A stretch of 52,128 bases of DNA from an uncultured Angelakisella sp. Its GTDB lineage: Bacteria; Bacillota; Clostridia; Oscillospirales; Ruminococcaceae. Below are positions 15,330-22,816 of the stretch, piece by piece. The DNA lies in NCBI GenBank assembly GCA_910585535.1, contig CAJUFK010000009.1:1-52128 (forward strand), written 5' to 3'. The notes beneath the pieces are model-generated. The model was not told the DNA's origin. It made no database searches and saw only the letters and a program-made list of their open reading frames with translations. Both the position numbers and the translations under genes were made by a program. Each line of letters starts with the position of its first letter. Position 1 is the first letter of the stretch.

Positions 15330-16381
15330 GGGCGGCCCAGGAGATCCTTCTAGCCTACCGCGCCAGCCGGCGGCGGGCCTGGCTGCTTCTGTCCGGCGGG
15401 CTGGTCCTGACCCTGGCCCTGGGCATGGTCTTTGCCGCCCTGGGGGCCACCGGCGTCACCCCCGGGGAGATCGCCGCCACTTTGGCAGGAGTCCTCCGGG
15501 GGGAGGAGCTTTCCGCCCCCCAGCTGGTGATCCTCCATCTGCGCCTCCCCCGTGTGGTTATGGCCGCCGTCGCCGGGTGGGGTCTTTCGGTTTCCGGGAC
15601 GGCTATGCAGGGGATCACCCGGAATCCCCTGGTGAGTCCCTTTACCATTGGCATCTCCAACGCCGCCGCCTTTGGGGCCTCCCTTTCCCTGGTCTTTGGC
15701 CTGGGGTTCTTCCCCGGCACCCGGGGGGGCGTGGTTTTGACCGCCTTCGCCCTGGCCCTCCTCTGTGCCGGAACGGTATACGGAGTGGCCATGGGGGCGG
15801 GGATGTCCCCGGAGGCCCTGGTTCTCACCGGCATTGGGGTGAACTATCTGTTCAGCGCCGCCACCTCCGTGATCCAATATTTCGCCGACGAACACCGGCT
15901 GGCGGCGGCGGTGGCCTGGGCCTTCGGTTCCCTGAACGGGTCCGGCTGGTCCCAGGCGGGGACGGCCTTTCTGGCGGTAGCCCCCTGCTTTTTGGGCCTT
16001 TGGCTGATGGCGCCCGGCCTCAATGTTCTGTCGGTGGCCGATGACGAAACCGCCCGCTCCCTGGGGATCTCTCCAGAGTGGATCCGAGGCACAGCCGGCA
16101 TCCTTTCGGTAATGGCTGCGGCGGGGGTCATCAGCTTTACCGGAGTCATCGGCTTTGTGGGCCTGGCGGGGCCCCACATCGCCCGGATCCTTTTAGGCGG
16201 CGACCACCGGCTGCTTCTGCCCTTCTCCGCCCTGGTGGGAGCCGTCCTGCTGCTGACGGCGGATACCATTGGCCGGCTTCTTTTGGCTCCGGTGCTGCTG
16301 CCGGTGGGAATCGTGGTCTCCTTTTTAGGGGTGCCCATCTTTTTTCACCTGCTGCTGTCCCGCAGAAAGGGGGCCCGGTAA
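15326..16381 (+). CDS. FecCD/BtuC-family ABC permease
   Basis: 351 residues, with an ATG overlapping the end of the binding-protein gene by 4 nt. Ten or so membrane helices in the FecCD pattern, with family hallmarks LHLRLPRVVMAAVAGWGLSV, GTAMQGITRNPLVSP and the late FTGVIGFVGLAGPHIARILLGGDHR coupling segment. Two copies form the membrane channel for cobalamin or siderophore uptake with the ATPase encoded immediately downstream. Length is normal. Confidence 0.93.
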   Translation: MRAAQEILLAYRASRRRAWLLLSGGLVLTLALGMVFAALGATGVTPGEIAATLAGVLRGEELSAPQLVILHLRLPRVVMAAVAGWGLSVSGTAMQGITRNPLVSPFTIGISNAAAFGASLSLVFGLGFFPGTRGGVVLTAFALALLCAGTVYGVAMGAGMSPEALVLTGIGVNYLFSAATSVIQYFADEHRLAAAVAWAFGSLNGSGWSQAGTAFLAVAPCFLGLWLMAPGLNVLSVADDETARSLGISPEWIRGTAGILSVMAAAGVISFTGVIGFVGLAGPHIARILLGGDHRLLLPFSALVGAVLLLTADTIGRLLLAPVLLPVGIVVSFLGVPIFFHLLLSRRKGAR

Positions 16382-16382
16382 G

Positions 16383-17141
16383 ATGCTGGAGGTAGAAGAT
16401 CTTTCCTTTGACTATGGCGGCCCGCCTGTCCTGCGGGAGGTCTCCTTTGGGGTGGAGCCGGGGAAGGTGTTGGGGCTGCTGGGGCCCAACGGCACCGGCA
16501 AGACCACCCTGCTCCGCACCATAGGAATGCTGCTGCGGCCTAAAAGGGGGCGGTCTATTTTAGACGGAACGGACCTTTCCGGCCTCTCCCTGGGCAAGAG
16601 AGCCCAAAGGGTGGCCTATCTTCCCCAGGACACAGGAAGCCCCTTTCCCATCCGGGTGATGGACGCGGTGCTGCTGGGGCGGACCCCCTACGCCCGCTTC
16701 GCCCAAAGCCGCCGGGATCGGGAGACCGCCGCCCGGCTGCTGGAACAGCTGGACCTCCTCCCCCTGGCCATGCGGGAGATGGGAAGCCTCAGCGGCGGGG
16801 AGAGGCAGCGGGTGTGGCTGGCCCGGGCCCTGGCCCAGGAGCCCCGGCTCCTCCTTTTGGATGAACCTACCAGCAGCCTGGACCTGAAAAACCAACTGGG
16901 GACCATGGGGCTGGTCCGGAAGCTCTGCCGGGAGCAAGGGCTGATCGCGGTGGTCTCGATCCATGACCTGAACCTGGCGGCAGCGTATTGCCAGCAGTTT
17001 TTGATGCTCCGCCAGGCGAAGGTCTTCGCCCAGGGAGGCGAAGAGATCCTGACGCCGGAGAACCTTCGGGCGGTTTACGGGGTGGAGGCCGAAATCGCCA
17101 AAGTCCGAAACCGCCGGATCATCGTCCCCTTTGCGGAATGA
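16383..17141 (+). CDS. BtuD/FecE-family ABC ATP-binding protein
   Basis: 252 residues, starting 1 nt after the permease stop codon. Walker A GPNGTGKTTLL, signature LSGGERQRVWLARAL, Walker B LLLLDEPTSSLD and the H-loop in VVSIHDLNLAA are intact. It powers uptake through the preceding permease. Third and last gene of the riboswitch-controlled operon; the MerR promoter begins 6 nt after its stop codon. Confidence 0.93.
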   Translation: MLEVEDLSFDYGGPPVLREVSFGVEPGKVLGLLGPNGTGKTTLLRTIGMLLRPKRGRSILDGTDLSGLSLGKRAQRVAYLPQDTGSPFPIRVMDAVLLGRTPYARFAQSRRDRETAARLLEQLDLLPLAMREMGSLSGGERQRVWLARALAQEPRLLLLDEPTSSLDLKNQLGTMGLVRKLCREQGLIAVVSIHDLNLAAAYCQQFLMLRQAKVFAQGGEEILTPENLRAVYGVEAEIAKVRNRRIIVPFAE

Positions 17142-17147
17142 TTTTTC

Positions 17148-17178
17148 TTGACATGGAGTGGACTCCAGGGGTTATACT
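17148..17178 (+). promoter_or_regulatory. MerR-type promoter with operator
   Basis: TTGACA (17148-17153) and TATACT (17173-17178) are separated by 19 nt, longer than normal, with the dyad TGGAGT-GG-ACTCCA (17154-17167) in the spacer. This is the classic design in which a bound MerR protein twists the DNA to activate the promoter. It drives the MerR gene itself. Confidence 0.85.
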
Positions 17179-17210
17179 GAAAGCAGAATAAAACAAGGGG
17201 GGCCATAGCC

Positions 17211-17606
17211 ATGACCATTGCGGAGGTGAGCCGGGTGTATCAGATCCCGGTGGACACTTTGCGGTATTACGAACGGATCGGCCTGCTGCCGCCGGTAAAC
17301 CGGAACCGGAGCGGGTTTCGGGACTACACCGAAGAAAACTGCAGCTGGGTCCAGTTTATCAAGTGCATGAGGGCGGCGGGGATCCCGGTGGAGGCGCTGG
17401 CGGACTATGTCGCCCTGTTCCAGCAGGGAGACAGGACCCGGGAAGCCCGGAAGCAGATTCTCCTTGAACAGCGGGAACTGCTCCAGTCGCGGGTAAACGA
17501 GCTGCAGGGGACGCTGGATCTGCTGACCAGAAAGATTGAATCCTACGAAGAATGGAATCCCGGGGCGGAGGAACAGCTGCTGGCGCCGTCTGCCCAGATG
17601 GGTTAG
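17211..17606 (+). CDS. MerR-family transcriptional regulator
   Basis: 131 residues. The N-terminal 70 residues are the MerR winged helix: MTIAEVSRVYQIPVDTLRYYERIGLLPP, then NRSGFRDYTEENCSWVQFIKCMRAAG. A coiled-coil dimerisation helix follows (about 80-115). No Cys-rich metal-binding loop is seen at the C-terminus, so a metal sensor is unlikely; it resembles the regulators that respond to aldehydes or small organic molecules. It controls its own promoter through the dyad at 17154-17167. No target gene follows, so other targets must lie elsewhere. A strong terminator ends the unit. Confidence 0.9.
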   Translation: MTIAEVSRVYQIPVDTLRYYERIGLLPPVNRNRSGFRDYTEENCSWVQFIKCMRAAGIPVEALADYVALFQQGDRTREARKQILLEQRELLQSRVNELQGTLDLLTRKIESYEEWNPGAEEQLLAPSAQMG

Positions 17607-17624
17607 GGACGCGAACCGGAAAGG

Positions 17625-17664
17625 AAAGGTTAGGGCTCCCCTGAAGAGGGGGGTCCTAACCTTT
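17625..17664. terminator. Terminator after the MerR gene
   Basis: AAAGGTTAGG pairs with CCTAACCTTT around an inner CCCCT/AGGGG stem, ending in TTTT at 17661-17664. The A-rich left side makes it usable by the convergent gene at 17710 as well. Confidence 0.8.
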
Positions 17665-17709
17665 TGTCTCTCTATGTCCCGCCTGGGTATCCCAAGCCTC
17701 CTGCCGGCT

Positions 17710-19041
17710 TTAGCGGCCAAATCCCCCCAGAATCTCCTGCTGGCGGCTGTCCGCCGGCGTCGTCAGCAGGACCTGACCGCCCTCCCAGCGCAGGGGCACG
17801 CACCGGATCCCCCCCAGCGCCGACAGGGCGTCATCCAGGGTCGTCCCGCACCGGCTCAGCCTCCGCCCCAGGTAGAGGCAGAGGAAGAGCTGCAGGAACT
17901 GCATCCCCCCCAGCATCTCCAGGATCTCTCCAGGGGAGTACCACAGGCGGAGGAACTGCAGATCTTCCGTAAGATATACCGGATGTATAATATCTAAGAC
18001 CTTGTCCAAAAGGAGCAGCTTTTCCAGCACCTTCTCCACCGGGAGGCCGGTGTTGGTAAGGATCAGCTCCCGGGGCTCCTTGTGCCACTGGGTCAAAGCC
18101 GCCGCCGGACCGGAGGCGGAGCGCAGGATCACCGCCCGAAGGGCCCCGAACTGCCTCTCCCGGTAACCGTACTCCCGGAAGGGAAGGAACTCCCCTTCCT
18201 CTCGGAGAAAGGCGGCGATCTCCTCATCGTCCCGGACAAAGGCGGGGGGCTCCCCGGTGGGGCTGCCGCAGATAAACCGGCAGTTTTCCGGCCCCAGGCC
18301 CTGGCGGGCCATCAGCTCCGGGTCCCGGGTGAGGAGGACCGAGCGGCGGGGGATCTCCTCCATCCGCTTTGTCTGGGAGCAGCCCCAAAGGCCCCAGTCC
18401 AGGGGGACGTCCTCCCCGCTGAGAAGGAAGAGGGCGTCCCAGGGGCGGTCCTCGGGCAGGAAATCGTACTGGCAGGGGACCGCGTAGGAAAAGCCCCAGT
18501 CCTCCCCCTCCATAGCCCGGCCGGCCTGGGCGGCCAAAGCGGGATGGAGAAACTGCCGGTCCAAAAGAAGCCCCGCCCCCTCCCGAAGGGCCTCCTCCCC
18601 CAGCTGCTCCCGGCAGGGGACATAGCACTGGTCCATCCAGTGGAAGAAGGGGGTCCCCCGCTGGTAGCTGAGGAGGTAGTAGGCGGTAAGGGCGGTAAGG
18701 GCCTCCACCGCGCCGGCTCCTGCCCCGGCCCTTTGGGCCGCCTCCTCCCAGAACCGGGGAAGGGTCAGGCTCTCCATCGCCTGGAGGAGAAGGGAAACCG
18801 GGCCGTACTCCCGAACCCCTGGGAGGACCGAAAGGAGCCAGGGGGTGAGGACATCGGTTTTTCCCTGGGTGATCTGCGCGGCCATCTCCCGAAGGGCGGC
18901 GGTATCCAGGCGGTCAGCCCGGCCCAGGCTGAGGACCAGGCGCTGGCGGGAGGAGCCGCGTCCGGTGTATTGGGTTTGGATCAGCTGGCAGTAGCGGATC
19001 TTCTCCCCGTTTCTGGTGACGGCGGTTTCTTTCAGCCAGAT
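17710..19041 (-). CDS. Transposase-derived (IS1634-like) protein, probably no longer a transposase
   Basis: 443 residues if translation starts at ATC 19041. AAAGGAGG lies 8 nt before this ATC, and no ATG, GTG or TTG is better placed; upstream starts would overlap the epimerase gene. The N-terminus WLKETAVTRNGEKIRYCQLI and RQRLVLSLGRADRLD resembles the start of IS1634-family transposases. The C-terminus (FLQLFLCLYLGRRLS, then LSALGGIRCVPL) resembles their end. The middle shows no clear DDE triad, and no inverted repeats flank it. It starts just after the LacX-like gene and shares its promoter, so it looks domesticated or decayed. The family call is by eye. Confidence 0.6.
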   Translation of the reverse strand: MWLKETAVTRNGEKIRYCQLIQTQYTGRGSSRQRLVLSLGRADRLDTAALREMAAQITQGKTDVLTPWLLSVLPGVREYGPVSLLLQAMESLTLPRFWEEAAQRAGAGAGAVEALTALTAYYLLSYQRGTPFFHWMDQCYVPCREQLGEEALREGAGLLLDRQFLHPALAAQAGRAMEGEDWGFSYAVPCQYDFLPEDRPWDALFLLSGEDVPLDWGLWGCSQTKRMEEIPRRSVLLTRDPELMARQGLGPENCRFICGSPTGEPPAFVRDDEEIAAFLREEGEFLPFREYGYRERQFGALRAVILRSASGPAAALTQWHKEPRELILTNTGLPVEKVLEKLLLLDKVLDIIHPVYLTEDLQFLRLWYSPGEILEMLGGMQFLQLFLCLYLGRRLSRCGTTLDDALSALGGIRCVPLRWEGGQVLLTTPADSRQQEILGGFGR

Positions 19042-19075
19042 GGCGCAGACCTCCTTTCCCGGATGCCGGAGCGGA

Positions 19076-19951
19076 TCAGAACACCTGGATGCTCCACCGG
19101 TTTTCGTAGACCTCCCCCGGCGCCAGCCGCACCAGGTCGGGTTTTTCTCCAAAGTCCTCGATGACGTCCTGACGCCCGGGGAGAGAGACCCAGGGCTCCA
19201 GGCAGACGTAGGGGGCGGCGGCCTTTGGCTTGTGCCAGATGCCCAGGTAGGGCATCCCCGGGTAGGATACCGTAACGCCCCGGCGGCCCTTCCGGCTCCG
19301 AAGGGTCACCACAGAGGGGGTGTTTTTCAGGATGATGGCGTCCCGGTCAAAAAGATCGTGGGTCAGGGGGAGGTACCGGTTTTCCGTCAGGGGGTAGGGG
19401 GTGTCCGGGCCCTGGATGAAGCAGGCGTCGGACATCCCCACTTGGAGGGGCTGGCAGCTCTCCCCGAAGTCCAGGCAGTAGTCCTCAAAGGCCAGGCCCT
19501 CCTCCAGGGGGACAAAGAAGCCCGGGTGCCCTCCGTAGCCAAAGGCCATGGGCTTCTCCCCTGTGTTTTCCACCTGGAAAAGGATCTCCACCCGGCTTTC
19601 CGCCAGACGGTAGCCCAGACGGACGCGGAAGGGCCGGGGATAGACCGCCAGGGTTCCTTGGTTTTCGGTGAGGCCCAGCAGGACAGACTCCCCCGTCTGT
19701 TCCAGCAGGGTCAGCTCCTGGTCCCGGAAGAAGCCGTGGCACCCCAGCTCGTAGCTCTCCCCATCTAGGAGGTACCGCCCCTCCATCAGCCGTCCAACAA
19801 AGGGAAAAAGATGGGGGGCCTGGCGGACCCAAAAGGCAGGGTCCGGCTGCCACAGGTACTCGGTGCCGTCGGCGGTTCGGATGGACCGCAGCTCTCCGCC
19901 GGTGCCGGCCACCTGGACGGTGATCCGGTCATTTTTCAGGGTGTAGGTCAT
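19076..19951 (-). CDS. Aldose 1-epimerase family protein (LacX-like)
   Basis: 291 residues with AAAAGGAG upstream of the ATG. It is a galactose mutarotase-like all-beta fold: early GGELRSIRTADGTEYLWQ, central LFPFVGRLMEGRY, HGFFRDQEL and GYGGHPGFFVPL with the expected histidines, and a late YPGMPYLGIWHKP. GalM-family enzymes interconvert alpha and beta anomers of aldoses; LacX-type members have no firmly known substrate. First gene of a leftward unit with the transposase-derived gene, read from the near-consensus promoter at 20064-20092. Confidence 0.88.
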   Translation of the reverse strand: MTYTLKNDRITVQVAGTGGELRSIRTADGTEYLWQPDPAFWVRQAPHLFPFVGRLMEGRYLLDGESYELGCHGFFRDQELTLLEQTGESVLLGLTENQGTLAVYPRPFRVRLGYRLAESRVEILFQVENTGEKPMAFGYGGHPGFFVPLEEGLAFEDYCLDFGESCQPLQVGMSDACFIQGPDTPYPLTENRYLPLTHDLFDRDAIILKNTPSVVTLRSRKGRRGVTVSYPGMPYLGIWHKPKAAAPYVCLEPWVSLPGRQDVIEDFGEKPDLVRLAPGEVYENRWSIQVF

Positions 19952-20063
19952 GGTGTCATTCTCCTTTTCTCAAAATGGGTCCAGGCGCGTTCCTCTGTGT
20001 CTGTAGGGACAAGCCCTAACCGTGGTCAAAGCCCCCCGGGCAGGGGCGATTCCTTCCATCCTC

Positions 20064-20092
20064 AGTATAACAAGCGCCAGGTGGTCTGTCAA
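20064..20092 (-). promoter_or_regulatory. Promoter of the LacX-like operon
   Basis: On the - strand TTGACA (20092-20087), 17-nt spacer, TATACT (20069-20064). It begins 3 bp after the T-run of the rpsI terminator. Confidence 0.82.
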
Positions 20093-20094
20093 CG

Positions 20095-20130
20095 AAAAAA
20101 CTCCCCAGAGTCCGGCAGGACTTTGGGGAG
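20095..20130 (-). terminator. rpsI terminator
   Basis: The hairpin 20101-20130 (CTCCCCAGAGTCC with GGACTTTGGGGAG) is followed on the - strand by six T (A-run 20095-20100). It lies 30 bp after the rpsI stop codon and is the native end of the S9 transcript. Confidence 0.85.
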
Positions 20131-20159
20131 CTTGTGGACAAAAGGGAAGCGATAATCTG

Positions 20160-20222
20160 TTATCTCTTGGAGAACTGGGGAGCCCGGCGGGCAGCCTTGA
20201 GGCCGTACTTCTTGCGCCCTCT
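20160..20222 (-). other. rpsI: attL: 3' end of rpsI (ribosomal protein S9)
   Basis: On the - strand this reads RGRKKYGLKAARRAPQFSKR and stop (TAA 20162-20160), the nearly invariant S9 C-terminus. Upstream of the RKKY codons the similarity stops and phage DNA with an integrase begins 68 bp on. The prophage therefore inserted in the end of rpsI. The rest of rpsI, repaired by a phage-borne copy of this sequence, should lie beyond the right end of the window. The core crossover lies within about 20160-20217. Confidence 0.85.
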
Positions 20223-20289
20223 CCAAATAAAACCGCTATTTCCCAATGTCTCTTCTGCTTTTAATTATTAATGCACCTCAAAATGAACC

Positions 20290-21486
20290 TCATTTCGGAT
20301 TGCCTGCAAATGCTTGGTTCACTTTGGAAATCAAATCTTTGGGCTGATTGTAGGTAAGATGGGTATAAATATCAAGCGTGATTTTGGCATGTTCGTGGCC
20401 CGCCAGCACCTGTACGGTCTTGACGTCAACACCGGCCAGAAGCAGGCGAGTGATGTAGGTATGTCGGAGTTGGTGGGGCGTCACCTCAAAGTCAATGCTG
20501 TATATTACATCGTTGTTATGGGTCGCCCTCTCTCCCAGGACAGGGGTCACAGTGTGCAGAATCTTCTGACCGTTGACGTAGCGATAATAAGTCCTCTCCC
20601 TAACGGTGCGGGTACGCACATACCCCCATACCCGGCGCCACTGTGTCTCCGAGAGGGCACCTCCGTCCCGGTTGGCAATCACAAAGTCCGAGGTGGATTT
20701 CTCTTTGACAAACTTCAAGCATTCCACCAGCTGTGGCGGGATCGGAATCGTCCGCTTTGCCGCCTTCGTTTTTAGGTCGGTCAAGATGACTGGCCTATTG
20801 TGTTCCGTATGCCAGGCCCGGCAGACAACAATGTGCGGAGCATCGCCCTCCAGGAAGACACTGTCCCACTGAAGGGCAAGGGCCTCTTCCCGGCGCAGGC
20901 CAGAGTAAAGGCACAGCATGATAAACGGATAGGGCGGCAGGCCACGGACCGCATCCAGGAGAGTGATGACCTGCTCATCAGTAAGAGCCTGCCTCTCCTT
21001 TGGGGTCTTACCTCCCCTGGGATTCAAATTTTTGCACGGTGATTCATCAATGATACGGCTTTCGACCGCAGAACTAAAAATCATCTTGAAGAGCATCTGT
21101 ACACCGCGGTAGATAGAGGCAGATTGCGCTGCAGCCTTGCCGATGGCCATCTTCACGTCGTCCGGGGTGACCTCTGCCATGTACTTATCGCCCAGAGGTT
21201 CAATGATGTAGATCTTGACTTTAGAGGTATAGTCCACCAATGTTGTCGTTCTGATATGGGCACCATGCATGGTAAGCCACTTCTCGGCGTACTCCTTTAC
21301 AGTGGGATTTTCTCGGCGGAAAGTCTCCTCTGTAATTTCCTTTTGGGCTATGGCCACCTTTTCGGTCAGTTCCTCCGGAGTTTTTGCATAGAGAGCAACA
21401 TACTTCCCGCCTGGTCCCTTGATTCGCTTCCGATATTCATTTCGGCTGGCCACAAATTCATAGGTAGGTTTCTTTGGTCGGGCCAT
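20290..21486 (-). CDS. int: Tyrosine-family phage integrase
   Basis: 398 residues. Layout: an N-terminal arm-binding domain (about 1-60), a SAM-like core-binding domain (about 65-160) and a C-terminal catalytic domain with SGLRREEALAL (first Arg), PHQLRHTYITRLL (His, Arg), GHEHAKITLDIYTHL (His and nucleophile Tyr). It catalyses insertion and excision at attP/attB without a target duplication. Its gene lies at the prophage edge pointing to the attachment site in rpsI, as usual. The ribosome site is an AGGGGG stretch before the ATG. Confidence 0.95.
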   Translation of the reverse strand: MARPKKPTYEFVASRNEYRKRIKGPGGKYVALYAKTPEELTEKVAIAQKEITEETFRRENPTVKEYAEKWLTMHGAHIRTTTLVDYTSKVKIYIIEPLGDKYMAEVTPDDVKMAIGKAAAQSASIYRGVQMLFKMIFSSAVESRIIDESPCKNLNPRGGKTPKERQALTDEQVITLLDAVRGLPPYPFIMLCLYSGLRREEALALQWDSVFLEGDAPHIVVCRAWHTEHNRPVILTDLKTKAAKRTIPIPPQLVECLKFVKEKSTSDFVIANRDGGALSETQWRRVWGYVRTRTVRERTYYRYVNGQKILHTVTPVLGERATHNNDVIYSIDFEVTPHQLRHTYITRLLLAGVDVKTVQVLAGHEHAKITLDIYTHLTYNQPKDLISKVNQAFAGNPK

Positions 21487-21556
21487 TTGCCTTTTCCCCC
21501 TATTTTTGATACAATAGAAGAGCAGTGGGATTGTCCAAAATCTACTGCCCTACTGA

Positions 21557-21593
21557 CTGTCCCTGGTGTTTGCCGCACCGGGGGCAGCTTTTT
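21557..21593 (+). terminator. Hairpin between integrase and NYN genes
   Basis: CTGTCCCTGGTG (21557-21568) pairs with CACCGGGGGCAG (21576-21587), and CTTTTT follows on the + strand. Both neighbours run on the - strand, so it may stop transcription coming from outside the prophage. The - strand side has no T-run. Confidence 0.55.
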
Positions 21594-22263
21594 ATGTTTG
21601 ACTATTTGATTTCTTTCTCCATTGAGACTTTAGGCCATCGATATGCTCAAAAAGGTCACTTTTAATATCCGCCCACATTGGGTCCAAAATAAAATCAATT
21701 CCCTCTCGACGGGCCAGTTTAGCTGCTGGGACAAAATCACTGTCACCAGAAATAAGGATGATTTGATCCACTTGATGTTTATATGCCAAAGAAGCAATAT
21801 CAACGCCGATTTTAATGTCAACCCCTTTCTGCTGAACAGAAAGTACAAAATCTTCCTCCTTCAAGTCGGCTATCGATATTTTCCCCAGGCACAATTTCTT
21901 TGTTATCTCTGGTTTTAAGTTATATGCCATCTGATTGGCGAGGACACCGAGGCGAAGAGCCAGCTTTCTTCGCTTTTTCAGTTGCTCCAAAAATTCGATA
22001 CTCCAAGTGTATGTATCCGATTTGTCCAAATCGACATTAGCTTTTTTCAAAGGGTGAAAAACACTTTTCCGTCCAACAGGTTCGCAATCATAATAAAATA
22101 TGCGATACAACTGACGGACTTCATTCCCGTCCTTATCTTGAAGATGTGCGTAGCAGTAAGCCAATAGTTCAGACGCTCGCTTTTCTGCAGTTTTGTATCC
22201 CCACAGATAAGCTGATCTTTTCCGGTAAAAACCTCCATCTACCAAGATTGCTGTTCTTGTCAT
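21592..22263 (-). CDS. NYN-domain protein (LabA/DUF88 type, putative RNase)
   Basis: 223 residues with TAGGAGG before the ATG. It has the NYN (PIN-like) fold: AILVDGGFYRKR at the start with the first acidic residue, a central region ending in IGVDIASLAYKHQVDQIILISGDSDFVPAAKLA with the Asp cluster, then REGIDFILDP. NYN proteins are metal-dependent RNA nucleases; many sit in defence or phage-control loci. It lies between integrase and repressor, the usual place for lysogeny-expressed accessory genes. It has its own near-consensus promoter and a structured 130-nt leader with a terminator-like hairpin. Confidence 0.85.
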   Translation of the reverse strand: MTRTAILVDGGFYRKRSAYLWGYKTAEKRASELLAYCYAHLQDKDGNEVRQLYRIFYYDCEPVGRKSVFHPLKKANVDLDKSDTYTWSIEFLEQLKKRRKLALRLGVLANQMAYNLKPEITKKLCLGKISIADLKEEDFVLSVQQKGVDIKIGVDIASLAYKHQVDQIILISGDSDFVPAAKLARREGIDFILDPMWADIKSDLFEHIDGLKSQWRKKSNSQT

Positions 22264-22392
22264 TGTATAGTCCTCCTACAAAAATAAGGCCCAGGGATTC
22301 AGCACTTCCCTTATGATGGGAGGCTTACTACCAAGGGCCTGTTAAGCAATACAAGGGACAAATCATCCCCGTTTGGTAGCCTTGAAAGGCTA
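22264..22392 (-). ncRNA. Structured leader of the NYN gene
   Basis: On the - strand the RNA starts near 22393 with the near-palindrome TAGCCTTGAAAGGCTA (22377-22392 on +), runs through a branched stem closed by AGGCCC/GGGCCT (22335-22340 with 22287-22292), then TTATTTTT and the ribosome site. This looks like an attenuator or a small RNA with its own terminator. No known riboswitch was recognised. Confidence 0.5.
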
Positions 22393-22399
22393 CACCCTT

Positions 22400-22428
22400 A
22401 TTATACGCAACATACTGAAATTTGTAAA
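22400..22428 (-). promoter_or_regulatory. Promoter of the NYN gene
   Basis: On the - strand TTTACA (22428-22423), 17-nt spacer, TATAAT (22405-22400). It is likely active in the lysogen, as it lies outside the repressor operator cluster. Confidence 0.75.
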
Positions 22429-22614
22429 CATGAAAAAAGTACCAATATTTTACGTTTTTTGTATGTTTTTTGCCATATTGAGTAAAAATTTGCCGTTTTT
22501 ATCGTTTTTACCAATGAAAACAAGTCCTTTTCGGCCAAGTTTTCCAAAACCCGAACAATTTCAAAGAAAAATCCAGCCCTTCCCCATTATCCGGCAGAAA
22601 CAGACCGATTTTTA

Positions 22615-22623
22615 TGCTATAAT
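22615..22623 (+). promoter_or_regulatory. Extended -10 promoter of the 47-residue gene
   Basis: TGC directly before TATAAT (22618-22623) is an extended -10 element; no -35 is evident. It lies about 50 nt before the small gene at 22673. The AT-rich stretch from 22430 to this point holds no credible gene. Confidence 0.5.
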
Positions 22624-22672
22624 CCATTATGCGCTAATACATACCTTGGCGCCAGGGTGGAAAGGAAAGAAG

Positions 22673-22816
22673 ATGCCGGATATTGATACAGAGATCCTGC
22701 GCCTGTTCCACCTGTTGAATGCAGAGCAGAAACGGGAAATCATTTCCCTTGCCCTGTCAGTGTTAGCAGCTGAGCAAGAAGAAACTTCTTCTGATCCGCC
22801 GACAGCAGCTTCATAA
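22673..22816 (+). CDS. 47-residue protein convergent with the repressor gene
   Basis: 47 residues with AAAGGAAAG upstream of the ATG. It is one amphipathic helix (ILRLFHLLNAEQKREIISLA) and an acidic tail. Its last 77 bases overlap the 3' end of the repressor gene on the other strand. The helix resembles the repressor's own C-terminal helix (LLELMKLLSADQKKFLLAQL), so it could be a decoy or partner for repressor oligomerisation; this is an inference from the sequence likeness. The reality of the gene rests on its ribosome site and extended -10 promoter. Confidence 0.5.
   Translation: MPDIDTEILRLFHLLNAEQKREIISLALSVLAAEQEETSSDPPTAAS

Noticed and set aside
22373..22672. Upstream extension of the 47-residue gene
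   Set aside because: AT-rich stretch crossing the NYN promoter, without a ribosome site; the translation is Pro/Phe-rich and not protein-like.
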